DNA of 64,000 nucleotides from Shinella sp032095155 (GTDB taxonomy: Bacteria > Pseudomonadota > Alphaproteobacteria > Rhizobiales > Rhizobiaceae). Shown here piece after piece: positions 53,693 to 62,110 of this stretch. The position numbers and the translations under genes are program-made. The notes beneath the pieces were generated by a model that was not told the DNA's origin, made no database searches, and was given only the letters and a program-made list of their open reading frames with translations. Each line of letters starts with the position of its first letter. Within the stretch, counting starts at the first letter, position 1. The stretch lies in NCBI RefSeq assembly GCF_049199905.1, contig NZ_JBLZPK010000019.1, positions 12,987-76,986 of the forward strand, given 5' to 3'.

Positions 53693-54876
53693 GCCCGAGC
53701 CTTTCCATGGTCGACGGCGGCCGCTGCTAGGAGCGCCGAGCCCAGCAGAAGGACAGCGCCGAGCGCGAAGGTGCTCCACCATCCGAACGCGTCGAACAGC
53801 AGGCCACCCACGGCGGCGCCCAATGTGATGGCCAACTGGATGACGGCGACCTGTAGCTCACCGCCAGCCTCGGCATCGTCGCGCAGCGCGCGGCTGAGCC
53901 AGGTTCCCCAGCCGACCGGCGCAGCGGTGCCGAAGAAACCCCAGCCGATCAACAGAACGGTGACGGCCCACGGCACGGAGCCAAACAGGATCAGGACGCC
54001 CGCCAGCAGCGCCATCACGAGTGGAATGGCGATGACGATGCTATAGAGCCGCGTCCGCAGCATGTGGCCGATGGTCCAGGTGCCCGCGACGCCAGCAAGC
54101 CCCATCAGGAGGAGGATTGCCAAAAGCATGGAGACGCTGACGCCGGTCACGCTTTCGAGAAAGGGCCTGAGATAGGTAAACAGGGCGAACTGGCCCATGA
54201 AGAGCAGGAAGATCGCCGCCATGCCGAGCGTCACCTGCCGGCGCTTGAGCAGCCTGAACACGTTGCCCGGCCCCTTGCGCCCGCGCGGCGGCAGCCGCGG
54301 CATGCCGATCCATTGCCAGACGAGGGCGAGCAGCGCGATGGGTACGACGAGAAGAAAAGCGCCGCGCCAGCCGACATGATCACCAAGCAGGCTGGCGAGC
54401 GGCGCGGAAATCGTCGCGGCGATGGCGTTGCCGGCATTGATCATCGCGAGCCCCTTTGGCACTGCCTCTTCCGGCACCAGGCGCATGACAATGGCCGTCG
54501 ACATCGACCAGAACCCGCCGATGGCGACACCGAGCAACGCGCGGCCGATCATCAGCACCGTATAAGTTGGCGCGAACGTCACGACCAGGTCGGAGATGAC
54601 GAGCAGGAGAGAGAACGAGAGCAGCACGCGCTTCCTGTCGATATGCTTCACGAGTCCGCCGATCACGAGGCTGGTGACGACGGCGAACATGCCGGAGACC
54701 GAGATCGCCTGGCCGGCGCGGCCCTCGCTGATGCCGAGGTCGACGGCGATCGGCGTCAGCACGCTGACGGGCATGAACTCTGACGCGATGAGGACGGCGA
54801 CGCAGAGCGCCATCGAAAACACCGCGCCCCAGGCCGCTTGCGGCTTCGCCAAGCCGTGATCGCAGGTGCTATCCAT
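53689..54876 (-). CDS. MFS transporter (drug/arabinose efflux type)
   Basis: A 395-residue 12-helix major facilitator of the NepI/YdhP/PbuE-like efflux group. SEFMPVSVLTPIAVDLGIS is typical of this group, and the TM2-3 loop has GGLVKHIDRKRVLL (motif A). ATG 54876 is chosen; 50 residues upstream in frame are unlikely. It leads the unit with the cyclophilin-like, cupin and ADH genes and faces the lysR gene at 55032. Confidence 0.9.
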   Translation of the reverse strand: MDSTCDHGLAKPQAAWGAVFSMALCVAVLIASEFMPVSVLTPIAVDLGISEGRAGQAISVSGMFAVVTSLVIGGLVKHIDRKRVLLSFSLLLVISDLVVTFAPTYTVLMIGRALLGVAIGGFWSMSTAIVMRLVPEEAVPKGLAMINAGNAIAATISAPLASLLGDHVGWRGAFLLVVPIALLALVWQWIGMPRLPPRGRKGPGNVFRLLKRRQVTLGMAAIFLLFMGQFALFTYLRPFLESVTGVSVSMLLAILLLMGLAGVAGTWTIGHMLRTRLYSIVIAIPLVMALLAGVLILFGSVPWAVTVLLIGWGFFGTAAPVGWGTWLSRALRDDAEAGGELQVAVIQLAITLGAAVGGLLFDAFGWWSTFALGAVLLLGSALLAAAAVDHGKARA

Positions 54877-55031
54877 CGTCGCCCCGTGAAAAGGTGGCCG
54901 ACCGGCTGGCCCGGCAGCTCGTGGAATGCTGGATAGCAGCGATGGATTGCCGTGATTAGCCGTATAATTTCGCTTGAACTTATCGACACAACCCATGAAT
55001 AATCGCACACGCTTCGACGAAGGCATGGACC

Positions 55032-55928
55032 ATGCGCGAAAACTTCAACGATCTGCTTTGGTTTCTGGTCGTCGCCGAGGAGCGCAGCTTCACGAAGGCG
55101 GCCGCCAAGATCGGTGTCACCCAATCGACCTTGAGCCATACGATCAAGCGGCTGGAAACGCGGATGGGGCTCAGGCTCCTGGCGCGCACGACACGCAGCG
55201 TCTCCGCGACGGAGGCAGGCGAGCGCCTGCGCCAGTCGCTTGGCCCCCGCATCGCTGAGATTGAAACCGACATCGCGGCGCTGACCGCCTATCGCGACAA
55301 GCCGTCAGGCACAATGCGCATCACCCTGTCCGATCACGCGCTCGACTATCTCGTCTGGCCGAAGCTGCGCCCGGTTCTTGCCGACTATCCCGACATCAAG
55401 CTTGAGTTCAGCCGGGACAACGGCTTCCGCAACATTGTGGATGATGGCTTCGATGCCGGCGTCCGGCTAGGGGAAACGGTCGAGAAGGACATGATCGCGG
55501 TGCGCATCGGCCCGGACTGGCGGCTGGTGGCAATCGGCGCACCAGAATACTTCACGGCTCGCGGAATTCCTAAAACGCCACAGGATCTGGTGAGCCACAA
55601 CTGCATCTGTTTGCGCCTGACCACGGCCGGCGGCCTCTATGCCTGGGAATTCCAGCAGGACGGACGGGACATCCGCATGCGCGTCGACGGCCAGCTCACC
55701 TTCAATTCCACGCTGCCAATGGTCGACGCCGCGCTTGCGGGTTACGGTATCGCTTATGTGCCGGAGGACACCGTCGCGACCCACATTGCCGCCGGCCGCT
55801 TGCAGATCGTCCTCGATCAGTGGTCTCCACCGTTTGCCGGCTATTACCTCTATTATCCCAGCCGCCGGCAAAACGCCCCGGCCTTCAAGGTCATCCTGGG
55901 CTCTCTGCGGGATAGTGCGACGGAATGA
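55032..55928 (+). CDS. LysR family transcriptional regulator
   Basis: A 298-residue LysR protein. The HTH (about 3-62) contains FLVVAEERSFTKAAAKIGVTQSTLSHTI (quoted in two parts: FLVVAEERSFTKAAAKIG and TQSTLSHTIKRLE). The effector domain (about 90-295) belongs to the AphB/PBP2_CrgA-like group with DAGVRLGE and VSHNCICLR. It is divergent from the MFS/cyclophilin/cupin/ADH unit and probably regulates it in response to an aldehyde or aromatic compound. Confidence 0.9.
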   Translation: MRENFNDLLWFLVVAEERSFTKAAAKIGVTQSTLSHTIKRLETRMGLRLLARTTRSVSATEAGERLRQSLGPRIAEIETDIAALTAYRDKPSGTMRITLSDHALDYLVWPKLRPVLADYPDIKLEFSRDNGFRNIVDDGFDAGVRLGETVEKDMIAVRIGPDWRLVAIGAPEYFTARGIPKTPQDLVSHNCICLRLTTAGGLYAWEFQQDGRDIRMRVDGQLTFNSTLPMVDAALAGYGIAYVPEDTVATHIAAGRLQIVLDQWSPPFAGYYLYYPSRRQNAPAFKVILGSLRDSATE

Positions 55929-56023
55929 CATCTCCTCACGCCCACCCGCGTTCTTTTCAAATCTTACATGCCGTCAGACGGATGCAATCTATGGGTGAAA
56001 CAGCACCCGGCAAAAACTAACCG

Positions 56024-56052
56024 TTGACGCGACGATCTCAGTGCCCTATAGA
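56024..56052 (+). promoter_or_regulatory. Strong sigma-70 promoter of the cold-shock gene
   Basis: TTGACG (56024-56029) and TATAGA (56047-56052) are 17 bases apart, near consensus. Transcription would start near 56059, giving a leader of about 144 bases before the cold-shock ATG. Long structured leaders are typical of cspA-type genes and control their translation with temperature. Confidence 0.65.
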
Positions 56053-56202
56053 TGCGTCATCGATCTTTTGCTTGCCGAGCTTTGTCTACCGCGCGATTGG
56101 CACCGCGCTCTATTCGAACCTTCTCTCTCAAAAATAGTCGTATCACCGTCCGCAAAGCATTGCTTCCGCGGCCCCTCACTCTATGCTTTGAAAGGGTTCA
56201 TT

Positions 56203-56412
56203 ATGACCACTGGCACAGTAAAATGGTTTAATTCCACCAAAGGCTTCGGCTTCATCCAGCCCGACAACGGCGGCGCTGACGCGTTCGTTCACATCTCGGC
56301 CGTCGAACGCGCCGGAATGCGCGAACTCGTCGAAGGCCAGAAGATCGGCTTCGAACTCGAGCGCGACAACAAGTCGGGCAAGATGTCGGCGACCAATCTG
56401 CAGTCGGCATAA
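56203..56412 (+). CDS. Cold-shock protein (CspA family)
   Basis: A 69-residue single cold-shock domain. RNP1 is KGFGFIQ and RNP2 is DAFVHIS; the first strand is TGTVKWFNSTKG. It binds single-stranded RNA and DNA and acts as an RNA chaperone. A longer in-frame ATG upstream (56041) would add a sequence unlike the family, so ATG 56203 is used. A strong promoter lies 150 bases upstream and a strong terminator follows. Confidence 0.95.
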   Translation: MTTGTVKWFNSTKGFGFIQPDNGGADAFVHISAVERAGMRELVEGQKIGFELERDNKSGKMSATNLQSA

Positions 56413-56472
56413 ATTGAGATTCGCTTCCCTTTGACCACGGATGTACTGGCACTGCTGGAAGCTATTTCATCG

Positions 56473-56499
56473 AGGCCAGGCGTTTTGCCTGGCCTTTTT
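56473..56499 (+). terminator. Rho-independent terminator after the cold-shock gene
   Basis: Perfect stem AGGCCAGGC (56473-56481) and GCCTGGCCT (56487-56495) with a GTTTT loop, followed by a T-tract (tttttcgttt). This is a classic intrinsic terminator. Confidence 0.92.
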
Positions 56500-56533
56500 C
56501 GTTTCGGTTGCTAACCGAATTCATTGAGGTTCC

Positions 56534-56758
56534 ATGACAGAAGCACACAGCAAATCCCGCCAGCAGGCGGAGATCGCCTTCAGCAACGAGCAGACGCAGT
56601 TCTTTGCCAAGAACAACGCGGTGGAAGAGCTGGATTCCGTTGCTCAGGCGCGGGATGCCAAGACCCTCAGGCTGCGAGAGGCGCGCCTTGCCAAGGAGTT
56701 GGCCGACCGCATGTCGGCGACATCCAATCTCATCGCCAAACGCGCCAAGTCGTGCTGA
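56534..56758 (+). CDS. Small conserved rhizobial protein, function unknown
   Basis: A 74-residue, charged, helical, Lys/Arg/Glu-rich protein, starting MTEAHSKSRQQAEIAFSNEQ. GAGG precedes the ATG. No domain I recognise. It has no signal or membrane segment. It sits just after the cold-shock terminator and 29 bases before the DUF6481 gene. Small proteins of this type often occur next to csp genes in Rhizobiaceae, but I cannot name a function. Confidence 0.75.
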   Translation: MTEAHSKSRQQAEIAFSNEQTQFFAKNNAVEELDSVAQARDAKTLRLREARLAKELADRMSATSNLIAKRAKSC

Positions 56759-56787
56759 TCGCTACGCCACTCACTATCGGGATAAGA

Positions 56788-57168
56788 ATGAAGAACGCCA
56801 GAAACAACGAAGTCGCCGACCGCCGCTCCTCATCCGCTGAGGCCAAAGCCGCTCTGCTCAATGCTTACCGTGCGGCAAAGACCGCGGCAGAACCTGTCAG
56901 GATCGCAAGACAGGCGGAACGCACAGCCATTTCCAACGCTCGTGAAGAACGACGTGTTGAACGCGAGCGCGTTAAGCTTGAGGAGCAGACGCGTATCGAG
57001 ACCGAGGCGGCGGAGCGGCAGGCAGCCGCTGAGGCCGCGGTGGCCGCTGAAACCGAAGCGCGGGAGCGCGCCGAAAAAGCCCGCATAGCGAGGGTGGTCG
57101 ACGATGAGGCGCTGCGAAAGGCCGAACGCGACAGACGCTACGCCAACCGCAAGGCAAGGCAAGCCTAG
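56788..57168 (+). CDS. DUF6481 family protein
   Basis: A 126-residue, very charged, Ala/Arg/Glu-rich alpha-helical protein with long coiled-coil potential (residues about 25-125). The pattern of the N-terminus and the repeated RQAER/REERR-type segments match the DUF6481 family of alphaproteobacteria. No known enzyme motif. ATG 56788 is chosen (MKNARNNEVADRR); an upstream out-of-family extension is possible but unlikely. It forms a cluster with two other small genes around the cold-shock gene. Confidence 0.7.
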   Translation: MKNARNNEVADRRSSSAEAKAALLNAYRAAKTAAEPVRIARQAERTAISNAREERRVERERVKLEEQTRIETEAAERQAAAEAAVAAETEARERAEKARIARVVDDEALRKAERDRRYANRKARQA

Positions 57169-57205
57169 GCCTTGCCTGTACCGACCTAATCCATGACGCC
57201 CTTAT

Positions 57206-57235
57206 GGGGGCTCCACTTCAAAGAAAGGAGCCCTC
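57206..57235 (+). promoter_or_regulatory. Hairpin that hides the ribosome-binding site of the next gene
   Basis: GGGGGCTCC (57206-57214) pairs with GGAGCCCTC (57227-57235) in 9 pairs with one G-T, loop of 12 bases. The 3' arm contains the GGAG ribosome-binding site of the gene starting at 57237. Such a fold would block translation until melted or bound. Confidence 0.6.
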
Positions 57236-57236
57236 A

Positions 57237-57512
57237 ATGGCACCGAATGCGACCGAGCTCCAGGCGATCAACACGGCGTGGCAAATCGCAATCCAGGAAA
57301 TCCTGCGCATGGTCATTCGTGACATGTACCACGCTGGCGGCGAGGCAAATTTCAAGGCACATATCAAACGCATCGAAGAAGCCGCCGTCGACAGCATCTA
57401 TACCGATCTGAGACTTCGAGAAAGCGACGAATGGACCGAGGTGCTTGTCAAGGAAAGGGCGAGCAATTTCGTGACGACTTTGCTGACATCCTTCACCTAC
57501 GATCGAGCCTGA
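57237..57512 (+). CDS. Small hypothetical protein
   Basis: A 91-residue protein (MAPNATELQAINTAWQIA start), mostly helical, no signal peptide, no domain recognised. AAGGAG lies 6-11 bases upstream of ATG 57237, inside the hairpin described at 57206-57235. Located between DUF6481 and cupredoxin genes. The 188 bases after it hold no gene I can support. Confidence 0.7.
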   Translation: MAPNATELQAINTAWQIAIQEILRMVIRDMYHAGGEANFKAHIKRIEEAAVDSIYTDLRLRESDEWTEVLVKERASNFVTTLLTSFTYDRA

Positions 57513-57700
57513 CCTCGTGCGTGAAGAAACGTCACGGACCAAATGTACTTCGTGTTTGTTTGTCCTGACATGCAAGCCAAGGCTTGGTCGCGCAACTCGC
57601 GAACGGCGAATGTTTTCATCGAAGCACACGCCTTCGTTCAGCTGACTGTCAGTACCCGGGCCTACCCCCGCTGTGAAACTCCAGCAAAAGGGAAGTGGAC

Positions 57701-58126
57701 ATGCAGCTCTTTCGGAAAACGATCACCGCATTTGCCCTCATCGCACTCGCATCGTCCGCATCTGCCGCGACCACCGTCAAGGTGGTGGAAGGCGGTGAAG
57801 GTGGTGGGCCGATGACACTGACGCTCGATCAATCCTCGATAAAGGCAGGCGAAACGACGTTTCTCGTTCACAACGATGCCATGACGGAAGAGCATGAGAT
57901 GGTTCTGGTCAAGCTGAAGTCGGCCGACCAGAAAATCGATGTGGTCGCCGCCAAACACCGGATCGATGAAAAGCAGTTGAAGAGCCTCGGCGAGGTCTCC
58001 GAGCTGAAGCCCGGCGCCGATGGCCAATTGAAGGCGAAGCTTGTGCCCGGCGCCTATCTTTTGCTCTGCAATATCAAGGGGCACTACGAGGCCGGCATGC
58101 ATGCCATGCTGACGGTTACGAAATAA
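57701..58126 (+). CDS. Cupredoxin (blue-copper, sulfocyanin-like) exported protein
   Basis: A 141-residue periplasmic copper protein with a signal peptide (cleaved near S-A-A, about residue 23). Type I copper ligands are placed as His65 (EEHEMV), Cys123, His128 and Met133 (CNIKGHYEAGMHAM). It should shuttle electrons in the periplasm. GGGAAG sets ATG 57701. The gene is followed 43 bases later by a cytochrome b561 gene, suggesting a joint redox role. A broken copy of its 5' third lies at 6224-6385. Confidence 0.9.
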   Translation: MQLFRKTITAFALIALASSASAATTVKVVEGGEGGGPMTLTLDQSSIKAGETTFLVHNDAMTEEHEMVLVKLKSADQKIDVVAAKHRIDEKQLKSLGEVSELKPGADGQLKAKLVPGAYLLLCNIKGHYEAGMHAMLTVTK

Positions 58127-58169
58127 CGACGCCGATCTTACGACGGCCACGACGCAGTGGCCGTCGCGC

Positions 58170-58697
58170 ATGGCGTTTGATAGAAGGCACAATCCCTTGG
58201 CAACGACCGCTCCCTCTTCGTTTTCCCTCCCGCAACGGGTGCTGCATTGGCTGACGGCAGCGCTCGTCTTCTTCAATCTACTGTTTCCCGATGGAATGAA
58301 TGCGTGGAACCGCAGTATCAAGCAAACCGGCGCAGCGACCGCTGACCAGGTAGCAAGCGCCAACATCCATGCCTATGCCGGTATCGCGATCCTGGTTCTT
58401 GTCGCGCTCCGTCTTCTCCTTCGGCTCGTCCACGGCGTTCCGGAAGCCCCGCCGCAGGAGCCGGCGCTCCTGAGGCTCGCAGCGAAGATTGCCGAGGGAA
58501 CCCTCTACCTTCTTCTTGTCGCGATGCCAGTTACCGGCATGGCGGCCTACTATCTCGGATATGAGGGAGCCGGCGACCTCCATGCCGATGTCCTCAAGGC
58601 TATTCTGTGGGTTGTGGTCGCGGCCCATGTCCTCGGTGCGCTCGCCCACCAGTTCTACTGGAAGACGAACGTGCTTCGGCGCATGACGGTTGGTTGA
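58170..58697 (+). CDS. Cytochrome b561
   Basis: A 175-residue four-helix membrane cytochrome b (Ni/Fe-hydrogenase b-type/b561 family). Heme-ligand histidines are seen in RVLHWLTA, ANIHAYAG and in the last helix (VVAAHVLGALAHQ). It transfers electrons between quinol and a periplasmic partner, here perhaps the cupredoxin. ATG 58170 has a poor ribosome-binding site; a TTG about 27 bases later is possible. Confidence 0.88.
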   Translation: MAFDRRHNPLATTAPSSFSLPQRVLHWLTAALVFFNLLFPDGMNAWNRSIKQTGAATADQVASANIHAYAGIAILVLVALRLLLRLVHGVPEAPPQEPALLRLAAKIAEGTLYLLLVAMPVTGMAAYYLGYEGAGDLHADVLKAILWVVVAAHVLGALAHQFYWKTNVLRRMTVG

Positions 58698-58732
58698 CCT
58701 TTGGTCTGTGCACGGCTGGCGATGGCGCAACG

Positions 58733-59113
58733 CTACCAGATCAGCGCAGTAGCGGCGTAGGCGATCACATCCGCAATGTCCTGCGAGGACTTGAGGCCTG
58801 AAAAGGCCATGCGGGTTTTGGGGACCCTCTTTTTGGGGCCGGCCAGAAATGTCGCAAGCGTTGCTTCATCCCATTTCAGTCCGCTGCTGGCCTCCTGCTT
58901 CAAGTCATCCGAGTAGTTGTTGTAGTCGGCAACGGATGCCGCATGACGATCGATAATGCCGACCAGATGCGGACCGACCTTGTTTATCGGCTCATCGACG
59001 TTGTGACAGGCTGCACACTTCTTGAAGACCATGGCGCCAGCGTCGGAGTTGCCATCGGCAGCGTGAACAGCGGTAGGAAGGGCCAGAAAAACAATGGCCG
59101 CGGCAAATTTCAT
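58733..59113 (-). CDS. Class I cytochrome c (dehydrogenase electron acceptor)
   Basis: A 126-residue exported cytochrome c with signal peptide (cleaved near VHA-A). The heme motif is CAACH (Cys33, Cys36, His37) and the distal ligand Met101 (KTRMAFSG). GGAGACGAGA precedes ATG 59113. It follows the GMC dehydrogenase gene on the same strand, and so probably takes electrons from it. A perfect hairpin lies 19 bases upstream. Confidence 0.92.
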   Translation of the reverse strand: MKFAAAIVFLALPTAVHAADGNSDAGAMVFKKCAACHNVDEPINKVGPHLVGIIDRHAASVADYNNYSDDLKQEASSGLKWDEATLATFLAGPKKRVPKTRMAFSGLKSSQDIADVIAYAATALIW

Positions 59114-59131
59114 TCTCGTCTCCGTAAAAGG

Positions 59132-59151
59132 TGGCCGGCTGAAGCCGGCCA
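59132..59151 (-). promoter_or_regulatory. Hairpin before cytochrome c gene
   Basis: Perfect 8-bp arms TGGCCGGC (59132-59139) and GCCGGCCA (59144-59151) around TGAA, in the leader of the cytochrome c gene. No T-tract on the minus strand. Probably an intercistronic hairpin. Confidence 0.4.
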
Positions 59152-59183
59152 GAGGTGGCGCGGCTTGCCTGCCGCGCGCGACC

Positions 59184-59370
59184 NNNNNNNNNNNNNNNNN
59201 NNNNNNNNNNNNNNNNNNNNNNNNNNNNNNNNNNNNNNNNNNNNNNNNNNNNNNNNNNNNNNNNNNNNNNNNNNNNNNNNNNNNNNNNNNNNNNNNNNNN
59301 NNNNNNNNNNNNNNNNNNNNNNNNNNNNNNNNNNNNNNNNNNNNNNNNNNNNNNNNNNNNNNNNNNNNNN
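59184..59370. other. Assembly gap (187 N)
   Basis: 187 unknown bases. The true length may differ. The C-terminus and stop of the GMC dehydrogenase gene must lie in or beside this gap, because the reading frame runs into it. Confidence 0.98.
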
Positions 59371-60836
59371 CTGCCGTCCGACACGAAGAGGTTTTGGATG
59401 TCGTGTGTCTGGCCCCATTTGTTGACGACACCGTCCTGCGCCTTCTCGCTCATGCGGTTGGTGCCGAGATTGTGCGTCGAGGGGTAGGGCGGCGTGGGGA
59501 AGCTACGCGTCGCGCCGACGGCTGCATAAAGCGCTTCGCCCTGCTTGTAGGCATGGTTGCGCATCGCGACATCGTTCGCATGATCCGTGAACCAGACATC
59601 AGGGATCGGCATGCCGTGCTTGTCCTTCAAATCGCCATGCAGCTTCACGGCATTCTGCTCCTGCGGCATGTCCTCGCCGACGATCCAGAGGCCCGCCATA
59701 TTGGCGTAGCTGTCCATGGCGGAGGCGAAGGATCGACCCCAGCCACCCGGATCAAGGAAGGCGGCCATGAAGGGCACGCCGAGCGCCAGCGTTTCCAGCT
59801 CATATCCCCCGACGAAGCCGCGCGCCGGGTCGTGTTTCGCCTCGTCCCTGATGATCCCGGCCATGGTCGTGCCGCGATAGAAATGGACCGGCTTCTCGAA
59901 CACAGCGTAAACGGAACCGGTCGTGTGGCGCATGTAGTTCTTGCCGACCTGGCCGGAGGAATTGGCGAGACCATCGGGAAATTTATTCGAGGCCGAATTG
60001 AGCAGGAGGCGGGGGCTCTCGATGGAATTGCCGGCGACGCACACGATGCGGGCCTTCTGGCTTTGTAGCTTGCCGTCCTTGTCCGCATAGACGACAGCCG
60101 TCACCTTGCCGCTGTCGTCATGCTCGATCTTGACGACATGCGCGTTCGGCCGCACCTCCAGCTTGCCGGTGGCCTCACCCTTGGGGATTTCCGTATAGAG
60201 CGTCGACCATTTCGCGCCCCATTTGCATCCCTGGAAACAGAAACCCGTCTGCTGACAGCTCATGCGGTCATCGCGGTCGGCCGAGTTGATGGCCATGCGG
60301 CCGGTATGACATTCTGTGTAGCCGAGCTTGTCGGCGCCGGCTTTTAACACCTTGAAATTGTTATTGCCTGGCAGCCCTTCAATCCCGTTGGTGCGGGTCA
60401 CGCCCATCTTGTCTTCAGCCTTGGCGTAGTATGGCTCGAGTTCCGCCAGGGTTAGCGGCCAATCCAGCAGGTTGGCGCCATCGACCTTGCCGTAGTGCGT
60501 CAACGTCTTGAACTCGTGTTCCTGGAAGCGCAGGGACGCACCGGCCCAGTGCGTCGTCGTACCGCCCACTGCCTTGACGATCCAAGCCGGAAGGTTGGGA
60601 AAGTCCTTCGAGACACGCCAGCCGCCGCCGGTCGTGCGGTGGTCGAGCCAGGCGAGCTGGGCGAAGCTGTCCCATTCGTCGTTGATGAAATCCTCGTGTT
60701 CGATACGCGCACCGGCCTCGAGCACGACGACGTCGATGCCTTTCTGCGCCAGCTCGTTGCCGAGCGTGCCGCCGCCGGCACCCGAGCCGATGATGACGAC
60801 CACACTGTCGTCGTTGAGATCATAAGGAGCTGTCAT
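59371..60836 (-). CDS. GMC oxidoreductase, large subunit of a membrane-linked sugar/alcohol dehydrogenase (3' end in gap)
   Basis: At least 488 residues of an FAD-dependent GMC protein, of the gluconate-2-dehydrogenase large-subunit type. The FAD-binding motif is VVIIGSGAGGGTLGNELA. GGTTTHWAGASLRF and a Cys-rich CQQTGFCFQGCKWGAKW are typical of this group. It ends at the gap just after HDIQNLFVSDG; the last ~40 residues, with the catalytic His/Asn, are missing. GGAGG precedes ATG 60836. With subunit 3 (60917) and cytochrome c (58733) it forms a three-part complex that oxidises a sugar, alcohol or sugar acid in the periplasm. Confidence 0.9.
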
Positions 60837-60916
60837 GGTTTCCTCCTGAAACATGGACGATCGGCGCTATGCGCCTTGCAGCGGCGCCTCCTCCAGCGCC
60901 GGCCGTCAAATCGTCG

Positions 60917-61447
60917 TCAAAGCCATTCGATGTCGTCGAAACCGCGGGCGATATAGCCGCCTTTCGAATAGGATTCGCCCTCGTAGCCGAAGTGTGGCCA
61001 GAGCTCCTTCTGGTTATAGAAAGAGACGACAAGATCGCCGCGCACCGCCTGGAAAAATGGCGTTGTCTCGATCTCACGCAGGATCTTGACGCGATCCTCC
61101 TCCCATCCGAGGCCACGGTAGCCGCCTTCACCGGCCCGCTTGTCGAGATCGGCGATGCCAGTCTCGATCAAGTCCCTGTGTTGGGCGTCCGTGCCGGCCT
61201 TGGTGTCGTGCCCTTTCACGGCGATAGCGTAGAAACGGTCGGCGATGGAATCGTGCGGATAGATATCGCGAGCTAGCTTGATCAGGGTCGCCATAGTGTC
61301 GGGCTTAAGCGTCGCCGTCTCCATGCCCCACGCCCTGTCCGGGCTGATCACAGCATTTCCCGTAATGATGAGCGCGGCGCCGATCGTCCCGCGCTTCAAA
61401 AGCTCGCGCCGGGAAAGACCGGGACGTTGCTCGTAGATGGTGGTCAT
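60917..61447 (-). CDS. Gluconate 2-dehydrogenase subunit 3-like protein (TAT-exported)
   Basis: A 176-residue small subunit with a twin-arginine signal (GLSRRELLKRGTIGAAL). It belongs to the gluconate 2-dehydrogenase subunit 3 (PF13618-like) group, which escorts the folded FAD subunit across the membrane. Segments YPHDSIADRFYAIAV and LWPHFGYEGESYSKGGY are seen in this family. GGAGG sets ATG 61447. It leads the GMC/cytochrome c operon. Confidence 0.9.
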   Translation of the reverse strand: MTTIYEQRPGLSRRELLKRGTIGAALIITGNAVISPDRAWGMETATLKPDTMATLIKLARDIYPHDSIADRFYAIAVKGHDTKAGTDAQHRDLIETGIADLDKRAGEGGYRGLGWEEDRVKILREIETTPFFQAVRGDLVVSFYNQKELWPHFGYEGESYSKGGYIARGFDDIEWL

Positions 61448-61504
61448 GTTGCAATCCTCCCATTGCGTTTGAAACCGGCGGCTCTCTTCAGGCCGCCCGT
61501 TCGT

Positions 61505-61900
61505 TCATTTGAACCGGCCGTGCCGTTGCAGGACCTCGATCTTGTAGCCATCGGGATCGGTCACGAAGAAGAAGCGGGCGAGAAGGCTGCCATCGCGGTT
61601 GAATTCCACGATCTTGCCGATGGTGAAGCCGAGTGCGGAAATGCGGGCATGTTCGCTATCGAGGTCGGAGACGGATACGGCGAAATGGCCGTAGCCGTCG
61701 CCAAGATCATAAGGAGATGTGCGCCCCTTGTTGATCGTCAGCTCAAGCTCGAATTCGCTTTCAGCGTTGCTCATGTAGACGAGTGTGAAGGTCTCGAAGT
61801 CGAGCCGATCGACCACGGCAAGCCCGAAGGCATCCTTGTAGAAGGCGACGGATTGGTCCTCGTCCAGAACGCGGATCATCGAGTGAATGGATTTCGCCAT
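61505..61900 (-). CDS. gloA: Lactoylglutathione lyase-like (glyoxalase I) VOC protein
   Basis: A 131-residue VOC-fold enzyme. The four metal ligands sit at His6, Glu53, His72 and Glu122, matching E. coli GloA (His5, Glu56, His74, Glu122) in order and spacing. It converts the methylglyoxal-glutathione adduct to lactoylglutathione in the cytoplasm. The gap of about 57 bases before the GMC operon suggests possible co-transcription. Confidence 0.85.
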   Translation of the reverse strand: MAKSIHSMIRVLDEDQSVAFYKDAFGLAVVDRLDFETFTLVYMSNAESEFELELTINKGRTSPYDLGDGYGHFAVSVSDLDSEHARISALGFTIGKIVEFNRDGSLLARFFFVTDPDGYKIEVLQRHGRFK

Positions 61901-62110
61901 ACTGTCTTTCCTGCTTGCAGTTCGAAGTGTTGCAGGAAGTTTGCGCCCGGATTCGCCGTTGCGGGTAGCAGCCTGTTACCGCACGCTGATTTTCATTTCT
62001 GGAGTTTCAGAAGAAGGATTTTTTGTGTTTTCCGGCGTGGAAGGATGATTTGACCAGGCGCAGGCCGCGCCGCATAATCACCCCATAAAAACAAGACTGG
62101 AGGATATGCC

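Noticed and set aside
58733..60854. Long frames running across the N gap
   Set aside because: Unknown bases are read as open codons, so these joins are artefacts. The cytochrome c and GMC genes are separate.
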